From the NCBI GenBank assembly GCA_938030645.1, contig CALHHQ010000306.1, forward strand, positions 1 through 5,090: a DNA stretch of 5,090 bases, in the 5' to 3' direction. The translations under genes and the position numbers were made by a program. The DNA comes from an uncultured Rhizobiaceae group bacterium (GTDB lineage: Bacteria > Pseudomonadota > Alphaproteobacteria > Rhizobiales > Rhizobiaceae). The notes under the pieces are model-generated. The model ran no database searches. It was not told where the DNA came from and saw nothing but the letters and a program-made list of their open reading frames with translations. How positions within the stretch are numbered: position 1 is the first letter of the stretch; the number at the start of each line of letters is the position of its first letter. This document shows positions 1 through 5,090 of the stretch, in pieces.

Positions 1-1571
1 AGTGTGAACGCAGTGAACACGGATGTGAGGATACCAATCGCCAATGTCACCGCGAAACCTTTGATGGGGCCTGAGCCGAGATAGAACAGAATGAATGCGG
101 CGATCAGGGTTGTGATATTGGCATCAAGAATGGTGCCCATCGCCTGCTTAAAGCCGATGTCGATGGCCTGAACCAATGACCGCCCATTGCGCCGCTCTTC
201 ACGGATACGCTCGTAAATCAAAACGTTGGCATCCACAGCCATACCCATGGTCAATACAATGCCCGCAATACCCGGCAGTGTGAGTGTCGCGCCGATGAAG
301 GATAACAGCCCCATGATCAGGATCATGTTCACCGACAATGCGATGGTCGCGATAATGCCCAGCACGCCATAAGCCAACAGCATGAAGACGATCACCAAAA
401 TACCAGCGATGATGGACGCGTTTTGCCCGGCATCGATAGAATCTGCACCCAAGGTTGAGCCAACCGTGCGTTCTTCAACAAAGGTAATGTCGGCTGGCAA
501 GGCACCTGCCCGCATCAAAACAGAAAGATCTGCGGCCGCTTGTGGTGTGAAGTTGCCTGAGATTTGACCGGAACCACCACAAATAGATGATTGGATAACA
601 GGCGCTGAGATGGACACATCATCAAGAACAATCGCAAAACGCTGACCGATGTTTTGGGTCGAGTACTGACAGAAAATTCTCGCCGCTTTGTTATTGAATC
701 GGAAAGTCACCAAAGGTTCGTTGGTTTGGTGGTCGGCACCTTGTTGGGCATCAGCAAGATCTTCGCCCTTAATTTTTACAGCAGTACGAATGAGAATGTG
801 AGATTCACCGCTGTCGGCATCCGACGTCTCAATCAGTTTAAAACCGACTGGTGGGCGCGCACCTTGCAAAACTTCATTTGCACTGGCTGTTGCATTCACC
901 TCGTGGAAGTTCAGTTTCGCTGTCGTGCCAATCACTTCTTTCAGGCGTTCCGGGTCATCGAAACCAGGAACTTGCACGATGATGCGGTCATTGCCTTGAC
1001 GCTGAATAATGGGTTCGGTGGTTCCCAATTCATCAACACGACGACGGATCACTTCAATCGACTGCGTAACAGCAGAGCGCAGGCGTTCGGCAATTCCGTC
1101 ATCTGTAAGCGTGTATTCCAAAACTGTCGGCGATGGTTGTGACTGTTCGACTTCAACAATGCCCAAACCGCCCAAAAGGGAATCAGAAGCCACGTAAGGC
1201 TCCATCAGCGAACGAAGTCGCGTTTTGGCTCCATCAGCATCTTCGGCTTTGAGAAGACGCAATGTGACCTTGTTGTCCTGACCTCGAATGCCGCCATATC
1301 CCAACGGTCCTTGAGTACGGTCGCGCATTAGCGAACGCACGTCATCAACCAAAGTGGCCAAGCGTTCCTTTTTGATATCTTCCGCTTCGATTTTGACCTG
1401 AAGGTGCACTCCACCCTGCAGGTCAAGACCCAAAGAAATCTGCTTTTTCGGCATCCAATCAGGAAGCGCGTTCAATGTGCTGGCAGAGAACAGGTTTGGA
1501 ACCGCCAACAGAAAACCAAGAAAAACAACAAACAGTATTCCAACCATTTTCGATGTGGAGAAGTGCAACAT
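1..1571 (-). CDS. secD: Protein translocase subunit SecD (3' end cut by window edge)
   Basis: SecD is an inner-membrane RND-like protein that works with SecF, and usually YajC, to use the proton gradient for late steps of export through SecYEG. I translated 523 codons from the ATG at 1571. A membrane helix lies near residues 8-25. The family motif LGLDLQGG follows at 47-54. The periplasmic part includes SIEVIRRRVDELG (171-183) and GGSGQISGNF (332-341). From about residue 385 a multi-helix membrane domain begins, with the conserved MAVDANVLIYERIREE block at 444-459. The frame is open to base 1, and by comparison with family ends probably ten to twenty residues are missing. The full protein would be near 540 residues, shorter than the roughly 615 of E. 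coli because the periplasmic region is smaller. A weak AGAAAG site lies 8 bases before the ATG. It is 46 bases downstream of yajC on the same strand, so cotranscription is likely; secF should follow outside the window. The only two cysteines in the visible part are C301 and C331, both periplasmic. Confidence 0.97.
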   Translation of the reverse strand, partial: MLHFSTSKMVGILFVVFLGFLLAVPNLFSASTLNALPDWMPKKQISLGLDLQGGVHLQVKIEAEDIKKERLATLVDDVRSLMRDRTQGPLGYGGIRGQDNKVTLRLLKAEDADGAKTRLRSLMEPYVASDSLLGGLGIVEVEQSQPSPTVLEYTLTDDGIAERLRSAVTQSIEVIRRRVDELGTTEPIIQRQGNDRIIVQVPGFDDPERLKEVIGTTAKLNFHEVNATASANEVLQGARPPVGFKLIETSDADSGESHILIRTAVKIKGEDLADAQQGADHQTNEPLVTFRFNNKAARIFCQYSTQNIGQRFAIVLDDVSISAPVIQSSICGGSGQISGNFTPQAAADLSVLMRAGALPADITFVEERTVGSTLGADSIDAGQNASIIAGILVIVFMLLAYGVLGIIATIALSVNMILIMGLLSFIGATLTLPGIAGIVLTMGMAVDANVLIYERIREERRNGRSLVQAIDIGFKQAMGTILDANITTLIAAFILFYLGSGPIKGFAVTLAIGILTSVFTAFT

Positions 1572-1617
1572 TTGTCAGGCTTTCTGTGTGTTGTTCATTT
1601 GGTCTTTAAGTGTCGGT

Positions 1618-1977
1618 CTACTTAGACTTCTTGGCAGGCTTTTCAGCTTTTTCTACTTTTGCAGGTTCGCCTTTAACGCGAACATCCGCCAACATCGACC
1701 GCAATATCTTCACTTTCGTGTCAGGAGCGATTTGCACTTCCACTTCGGTCTCGTCGATGACTTTTGTCACTTTGCCAACAATTCCACCGCCTGTGACGAC
1801 AGTGTCGTTACGACGTATATTGCTCAACATTTCTTCGCGCTTCTTTTGCTGTTGACGTTGGGGACGAAGAACCAAAAACCACATGATGCCGCCAACCAAA
1901 ATGAGCGGGAACAGGAGTTCGATAATGCCGCCGCCCGCGCCACCCGCTGACTGTGCGTATGCTGGTGTAATAAACAT
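1618..1977 (-). CDS. yajC: Sec translocon accessory complex subunit YajC
   Basis: This 119-residue protein is a small inner-membrane partner of SecDF. It has a short, glycine-rich N-terminal segment (residues 1-17), one hydrophobic helix at about 18-37, and then the typical family stretch LRPQRQQQKKREEM (37-50). A small cytoplasmic domain follows with VVTGGGIVGKV (60-70) and an acidic beta region ending near residue 100. The tail, 101-119, is rich in Lys, Ala and Pro. The length matches the family (roughly 85 to 120 residues). The ATG at 1977 is preceded by GAGG with a 6-base spacer, a good ribosome binding site, so the start is secure. YajC is usually non-essential, and its exact role beyond binding SecDF is not settled. 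It is the first gene visible in the minus-strand unit leading into secD, with a 46-base gap and no terminator-like hairpin between the two. Confidence 0.97.
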   Translation of the reverse strand: MFITPAYAQSAGGAGGGIIELLFPLILVGGIMWFLVLRPQRQQQKKREEMLSNIRRNDTVVTGGGIVGKVTKVIDETEVEVQIAPDTKVKILRSMLADVRVKGEPAKVEKAEKPAKKSK

Positions 1978-2040
1978 GAAATACCTCGATAAAAGTGAGA
2001 CTCAAAACCTAGAAGTAGAGCCCTTGTCATTGTTGGCTGG

Positions 2041-2068
2041 AATATAGTGTTTGGCGGGGGCAATGCAA
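2041..2068 (-). promoter_or_regulatory. Possible sigma70-type promoter for yajC-secD
   Basis: Read on the minus strand, TTGCAT (2068-2063) and TATATT (2046-2041) are separated by 16 bases. The -10 box matches the consensus at five of six positions; the -35 box matches only at TTG. Transcription would start near 2034, leaving a leader of about 57 bases before the yajC ATG. The -35 box overlaps the left arm of the GCAATGC/GCATTGC inverted repeat. This is a consensus match by eye in the only available divergent spacer, so it is tentative. Confidence 0.35.
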
Positions 2069-2096
2069 CACAATCCCTATATTTCACAGGCATTGC
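2060..2096. repeat. Inverted repeat GCAATGC-N23-GCATTGC in divergent spacer
   Basis: A perfect 7-base inverted repeat has arms at 2060-2066 and 2090-2096. The arm centres are 30 bases apart, close to three turns of the helix, so both arms would face the same side of the DNA. It lies between yajC and the divergent ATPase gene and overlaps the predicted yajC -35 box. It could be an operator with two half-sites. The loop is too long and the stem too short for a convincing terminator. A 7-base repeat can also arise by chance in a spacer of this size. Confidence 0.4.
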
Positions 2097-2120
2097 GCGT
2101 GTTTCTATGCAAAAATGATC

Positions 2121-2129
2121 TGCCATGAT
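2121..2129 (+). promoter_or_regulatory. Possible extended -10 element for the ATPase gene
   Basis: TGC followed by CATGAT gives the TGn extension plus a -10 hexamer matching the consensus at four of six positions. No good -35 box lies 16 to 18 bases upstream, which is acceptable for extended -10 promoters. The start of transcription would be near 2136, with a leader of about 30 bases before the ATG at 2166. Weak evidence, given for orientation only. Confidence 0.22.
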
Positions 2130-2152
2130 ACGGCGAACGAAAATTGATCTTT

Positions 2153-2156
2153 GGAG
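2153..2156 (+). promoter_or_regulatory. Ribosome binding site that fixes the ATPase start
   Basis: GGAG lies 9 bases before the ATG at 2166. The longer reading of this frame would begin at the TTG at 2151, but that codon directly abuts and its second codon overlaps this GGAG, and no site is visible upstream of it. The ATG at 2166 is therefore the better start. Confidence 0.75.
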
Positions 2157-2165
2157 TCCTGCAAA

Positions 2166-3053
2166 ATGGTTGATCACTCAAACGACTCAATCGTTCAACT
2201 GAACGCCAAAATGGATGCTTTGTTGGCCTTGGTAGAACGGGCAGTTCCAGAGGTTCCATTGGTTTCTGATTTGAAGTCTGCCGATGCATTTGTGTGGAAT
2301 GCATCGAAAAACTGGTTGCAGCCTGTTCATAAGGTGAACCGTGTCGAGATGGTTTTACTCCATGGGATAGATCAAGTGCGAGATATTCTGCTCGACAACA
2401 CAAAACGATTTGCCAACGGATTGGCCGCAAACAATGCCTTGCTTTGGGGCGCAAGGGGTATGGGAAAATCCTCATTGGTGAAAGCGGCTCACGCAACCAT
2501 CAACGGCGATACCCCTTCGGGAAAAGGCGTTTTGAAGCTCGTCGAAATACATCGTGAAGATATCGATTCATTGCCGGAACTGCTGTCGCACATTCGCAAC
2601 ACAGATTATCGCTTCATTCTTTTTTGTGATGATTTATCGTTCGATCATGATGACACGAGTTACAAAGCGTTAAAGGCGGCGTTGGATGGTGGTGTTGAAG
2701 GTCGGCCAGAAAACTGCGTTTTTTACGCTACCTCCAATCGCAGGCATTTGATGCCGCGCGATATGATTGAGAACGAACGTTCCACTTCCATCAGCCCAAG
2801 TGAAGCTGTTGAAGAGAAAGTATCATTATCAGATAGATTTGGTTTGTGGCTTGGATTTCACAAATGTACACAGGACGAATACCTATTAATGATAGAGGGT
2901 TACATCAATCATTTTAAGCTTGATGTTAGCTTGGAAGAAGTACGCAGTGACGCGTTGGAGTGGTCGACCACAAGAGGAAGTCGTTCTGGCCGAGTAGCGT
3001 GGCAATTCGTTACAGAGCTGGCGGGTCGGTTGAACAAGACGCTTAACGATTAA
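2166..3053 (+). CDS. DUF815-family AAA-type P-loop ATPase
   Basis: The 295-residue protein is a P-loop ATPase with no signal peptide or membrane segment, so it is probably cytoplasmic. The Walker A motif is GARGMGKSS (95-103), with K101 as the phosphate-binding lysine. The Walker B motif is FILFCDD (150-156), ending in D155 and D156. A sensor 1-like ATSNRRHL lies at 188-195, followed by HLMPRDM. SDRFGLWLGF at 222-231 contains R224, a candidate arginine finger, and RGSRSGRVAWQF at 270-281 looks like a sensor 2 region. Order and spacing match the DUF815 family (Pfam PF05673), whose members are usually just under 300 residues; no essential motif is missing. The biological role of the family is not known to me. 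The gene is divergent from yajC-secD with a 188-base spacer, so it is not in their transcript but may share regulation. The N-terminal 90 residues are the least recognisable part and may bind a partner; that is inference. Confidence 0.93.
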   Translation: MVDHSNDSIVQLNAKMDALLALVERAVPEVPLVSDLKSADAFVWNASKNWLQPVHKVNRVEMVLLHGIDQVRDILLDNTKRFANGLAANNALLWGARGMGKSSLVKAAHATINGDTPSGKGVLKLVEIHREDIDSLPELLSHIRNTDYRFILFCDDLSFDHDDTSYKALKAALDGGVEGRPENCVFYATSNRRHLMPRDMIENERSTSISPSEAVEEKVSLSDRFGLWLGFHKCTQDEYLLMIEGYINHFKLDVSLEEVRSDALEWSTTRGSRSGRVAWQFVTELAGRLNKTLND

Positions 3054-3097
3054 CCTGAATATCCGTCAGTCTCGCCGTTAACTTCTATTTTCCGCAA

Positions 3098-3110
3098 ATT
3101 TGATACAAAT
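3098..3110. repeat. Short inverted repeat ATTTG-ATA-CAAAT
   Basis: Two 5-base arms with a 3-base centre lie in the spacer between the ATPase gene and the small membrane protein gene. It is AT-rich and overlaps the candidate -35 box, so it could be a small operator. It has no GC-rich stem or T-run, so it does not look like a terminator. It is short enough to be chance. Confidence 0.25.
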
Positions 3111-3128
3111 CTATCGGGGCAGTTAGAT
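3100..3128 (+). promoter_or_regulatory. Possible promoter for the small membrane protein gene
   Basis: TTGATA (3100-3105, five of six to the -35 consensus) and TTAGAT (3123-3128, only three of six to the -10 consensus) are 17 bases apart, which would start transcription near 3135, about 20 bases before the ATG at 3155. A perfect TTGACA lies at 3128-3133 but is too close to the ATG to serve as its -35 box. The 101-base spacer makes a separate promoter plausible, although read-through from the ATPase gene is equally possible. Confidence 0.22.
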
Positions 3129-3154
3129 TTGACAGCTTTCATAAGGCAGAACTC

Positions 3155-3427
3155 ATGGATCAAGAACCAAAAAACTCAAGTGGTATCGTCGAAAAAGCCA
3201 TTGTTTTTGTCGTCGGCATTATCTTAGCGGGCATCGGTACGGTGGCTGGATATTATTGTTATCTCTTGGCCAACACCACCAAATACATGGAATATCAGTG
3301 GCTGTGGGTCGCCCTGTTGGCTGCTCTTTGTTTCTTCATGCTGCGCGGCGCTTGGCACACCGTGTTCTATCGCTCGCAAGCATCACAGAAACGCTTTGAA
3401 ATTGCTGGCTCAAACCGAGGGTACTAA
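3155..3427 (+). CDS. Small protein with two predicted membrane helices, unknown function
   Basis: The 90-residue product is not one I recognise. A polar N-terminus (1-11) is followed by a hydrophobic segment at about 12-38 rich in Gly, Ile and Val, a short polar loop (TTKYMEYQ, 41-48), and a second segment at about 49-64 (WLWVALLAALCFFMLR). The C-terminal 25 residues are basic and polar (R64, R73, K79, R80, R88), which by the positive-inside rule suggests both ends face the cytoplasm. AAGG ends 8 bases before the ATG at 3155, an acceptable ribosome binding site. The hydrophobic pattern, the binding site, and the lack of a competing long frame on the other strand support a real gene. It is codirectional with the ATPase gene after 101 bases and converges on pyrG with only 24 bases between stops. 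No enzyme motif is visible. It might be a small membrane scaffold or inner-membrane accessory protein, but nothing in the sequence decides this. Confidence 0.8.
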   Translation: MDQEPKNSSGIVEKAIVFVVGIILAGIGTVAGYYCYLLANTTKYMEYQWLWVALLAALCFFMLRGAWHTVFYRSQASQKRFEIAGSNRGY

Positions 3428-3448
3428 ATCTGGGTCAGTTGAAGCCAA

Positions 3449-3458
3449 GGTTTAAACC
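3449..3458. repeat. Perfect 10-base palindrome GGTTTAAACC over the pyrG stop
   Basis: The palindrome spans the TAA stop of pyrG (3452-3454) in the convergent gap with the small membrane protein gene. It has no central loop, GC-rich stem or flanking T-run, so it does not qualify as an intrinsic terminator. No other terminator is visible in the 24-base gap, so transcripts from both sides may run into each other. Confidence 0.3.
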
Positions 3459-5086
3459 AAACGTCCCTGCTCTTTTGCCGCGGCGATGAAGCTTGAAAAC
3501 AAGGGGTGTGGCTCAAACGGGCGACTTTTCAGCTCAGGGTGATATTGCACGCCGATAAACCAAGGATGCACGTCTTTGGGGTATTCAATTGTTTCAGGCA
3601 GCAACCCATCTGGGCTCATTCCAGAGAATACCAATCCCGCTTCTTCCAACTGTTCTTTGTAGTCAACGTTGACTTCGTAGCGATGTCGATGGCGCTCTGA
3701 AACTTCCGTGCTGTTGTACACCTCAGAAATCAGCGTTCCTTCTTTGAGTGGATGCGGATAAGCGCCAAGACGCATAGTTCCGCCCAGATCACCAGCCGCT
3801 TCGCGCTTCTCAAGCTGGTTTCCCTTGAGCCACTCTTTCATCAAGCCCACGACATGAACGCCGTCTTTCTCGAATTCGGAAGATGTCGCGTTCTCAATGC
3901 CCGCGAGATGGCGTGCAGCATCCAAAACAGCCATTTGCATGCCAAAACAAATGCCGAAATACGGAATTTTGTGTTCGCGCGCATATTTGGCGGCTTGGAT
4001 TTTGCCTTCAGCGCCGCGTTCTCCGAAGCCACCGGGAACCAGAATGCCGTCCACATCACTAAAGTGATCGGCAGGATCATCAGTTTCAAGCGTGTCGCTT
4101 TCAATCCATTTCAGATTGACCTTCACCGCATTGTCCATACCGCCATGAACCAATGCTTCCATTAGGCTTTTGTATGCGTCTTTCAGAACGGTGTATTTGC
4201 CCACAACTGCAATGCGCACTTCGCCTTCGGGGTTGTGGATTTTGTGAGAAATTTCTTCCCAAATCGTCATGACCGGCTTGGGTGCAGGATCGATTCCAAA
4301 TGCATCTAAGACTTGCTGGTCCAATCCTTCATTGTGATATGCGATTGGAACATCATAGATGCTTTGGGCATCAAGCGCTTGAATGACTGCCTTTGGGCGC
4401 ACATTGCAAAAAAGAGCCAGTTTGCGACGTTCTTCTTCCGGGATTTCACGGTCGGCACGAATCAAAAGGATATCTGGTTGAATGCCGATAGAACGCAGTT
4501 CTTTGACAGAATGCTGCGTTGGTTTTGTTTTCAATTCACCTGCTGCTGCAATGTACGGCATATATGACAGGTGCATGTAGATGCAGTTTCCGCGCGGCAG
4601 ATCGTTGCCCAATTGGCGGATACTTTCAAAGAACGGCAGGCCTTCAATGTCGCCAACAGTACCGCCGATTTCCATCAATACGAAATCGTAGTCTTCGTTG
4701 CCGTCCAGCACGAATTCTTTAATCGCATTGGTGACGTGGGGAATCACTTGAACAGTTCCGCCCAAATAGTCGCCACGGCGTTCTTTGGCCAAAATATCGG
4801 AATAGATCCGACCTGTCGTTATATTGTCCGACTGATTGGCCGCCCTGCCCGTGAAGCGTTCGTAGTGGCCCAGATCCAAATCGGTCTCGGCACCATCGTC
4901 CGTTACAAAGCATTCGCCGTGTTGATAGGGGGACATTGTCCCCGGATCAACATTCAAATAGGGGTCGAGTTTACGCAACCGGACTTTGTAGCCCCGTGCC
5001 TGAAGAAGTGCGCCGAGAGCTGCCGATGCAAGGCCTTTGCCAAGTGAGGAAACCACGCCGCCGGTAATGAAAACATATCGCGCCAT
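3452..5086 (-). CDS. pyrG: CTP synthase (glutamine hydrolysing)
   Basis: PyrG makes CTP from UTP, ATP and glutamine, the last step of de novo pyrimidine nucleotide synthesis, in the cytoplasm. The 544-residue length matches the family (545 in E. coli), so the gene is complete. The N-terminal synthetase domain (about 1-265) starts with MARYVFITGGVVSSLGKGLA, which holds the phosphate-binding loop with K17. It also contains GAETDLDLGHYERF (65-78) and LMEIGGTVGDIEG (137-149), whose D71 and E139 correspond to the metal-binding residues of the family. The C-terminal class I glutamine amidotransferase domain (about 290-544) has PGGFGERG (351-358), the nucleophile C380 in GICFGMQ (378-384), and H516 and E518 in QYHPE (515-519). 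All catalytic residues are present. Residue 59 is Cys where many homologues, as I recall, have Val (HGECF); this is minor. The ATG at 5086 gives the canonical N-terminus, but only four upstream bases are visible, so its ribosome binding site and promoter lie outside. Confidence 0.98.
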   Translation of the reverse strand: MARYVFITGGVVSSLGKGLASAALGALLQARGYKVRLRKLDPYLNVDPGTMSPYQHGECFVTDDGAETDLDLGHYERFTGRAANQSDNITTGRIYSDILAKERRGDYLGGTVQVIPHVTNAIKEFVLDGNEDYDFVLMEIGGTVGDIEGLPFFESIRQLGNDLPRGNCIYMHLSYMPYIAAAGELKTKPTQHSVKELRSIGIQPDILLIRADREIPEEERRKLALFCNVRPKAVIQALDAQSIYDVPIAYHNEGLDQQVLDAFGIDPAPKPVMTIWEEISHKIHNPEGEVRIAVVGKYTVLKDAYKSLMEALVHGGMDNAVKVNLKWIESDTLETDDPADHFSDVDGILVPGGFGERGAEGKIQAAKYAREHKIPYFGICFGMQMAVLDAARHLAGIENATSSEFEKDGVHVVGLMKEWLKGNQLEKREAAGDLGGTMRLGAYPHPLKEGTLISEVYNSTEVSERHRHRYEVNVDYKEQLEEAGLVFSGMSPDGLLPETIEYPKDVHPWFIGVQYHPELKSRPFEPHPLFSSFIAAAKEQGRLV

Positions 5087-5090
5087 GGGA

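Noticed and set aside
654..1142. 162-residue open frame on the plus strand
   Set aside because: It lies wholly antisense to secD, whose translation matches family motifs throughout this interval; the product has no recognisable domain. It is a shadow frame.
1575..1598. Seven-codon minus-strand open frame just upstream of secD, considered as a leader peptide like those that regulate some secDF genes
   Set aside because: It is too short to act as an arrest peptide such as VemP, has no good ribosome binding site of its own, and no alternative hairpins are visible around it.
1477..1950. 157-residue open frame on the plus strand across the secD start and yajC
   Set aside because: It is antisense to well-supported yajC and the secD start, with no convincing ribosome binding site or protein-like motif pattern.
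2151..2165. TTG start giving a five-residue longer ATPase
   Set aside because: The TTG codon abuts, and its second codon overlaps, the GGAG ribosome binding site that serves the ATG at 2166; no site precedes the TTG.
2077..2496. 139-residue open frame on the minus strand across the divergent spacer and ATPase 5' end
   Set aside because: It is antisense to the ATPase Walker A region, and its composition has no domain-like pattern.
3128..3133. Perfect TTGACA considered as a -35 box
   Set aside because: A -10 box at normal spacing would fall on the start codon of the small membrane protein gene, and no such box is present there.
4571..5047. 158-residue open frame on the plus strand
   Set aside because: It is antisense to the highly conserved synthetase domain of pyrG; a shadow frame.
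1..5090. Search for a new defence, mobile or RNA-based system
   Set aside because: No direct repeats, terminal inverted repeats, transposase, integrase, toxin-antitoxin pair, tRNA-like or large structured non-coding stretch is visible; the DNA is almost entirely core genes with short spacers.

Overview
The window looks like chromosomal core-genome DNA of an alphaproteobacterium with moderate GC content (about half G+C by eye). The evidence is the alphaproteobacterial style of the CTP synthase and of YajC, and a SecD that is shorter than the E. coli protein. No mobile element, phage gene, CRISPR array, tRNA or rRNA is visible. The lineage call is an inference from protein style, not from a database search.

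Layout. Positions 1-1571 (minus) hold secD, which runs off the left edge with probably only its last ten to twenty residues missing. Positions 1618-1977 (minus) hold yajC, 46 bases upstream of secD in the same direction, so the two form the yajC-secD operon of the Sec translocon accessory complex; secF is expected just beyond the left edge. A 188-base divergent spacer (1978-2165) separates them from a plus-strand gene for a DUF815-type P-loop ATPase (2166-3053; the start is corrected to the ATG that has a Shine-Dalgarno site). A 101-base spacer leads to a plus-strand gene for a 90-residue protein with two predicted membrane segments (3155-3427), which I do not recognise. It converges, with a 24-base gap, on the complete minus-strand pyrG (CTP synthase, 3452-5086), whose start lies four bases from the right edge.

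How the parts relate. SecD and YajC act at the inner membrane on protein export. The ATPase is known only as a family; a position beside yajC-secD is, as I recall, common in alphaproteobacteria, but its role is not established. pyrG is nucleotide biosynthesis; in many alphaproteobacteria it follows secG, which cannot be tested here because the upstream side is cut off. All large open frames antisense to secD, yajC, the ATPase and pyrG are shadows.

No novel multi-gene system was found. The points most worth a second look are the uncharacterised ATPase beside the Sec genes, the orphan two-helix membrane protein, a pair of periplasmic cysteines that are the only cysteines visible in SecD, and an inverted repeat in the divergent promoter region.
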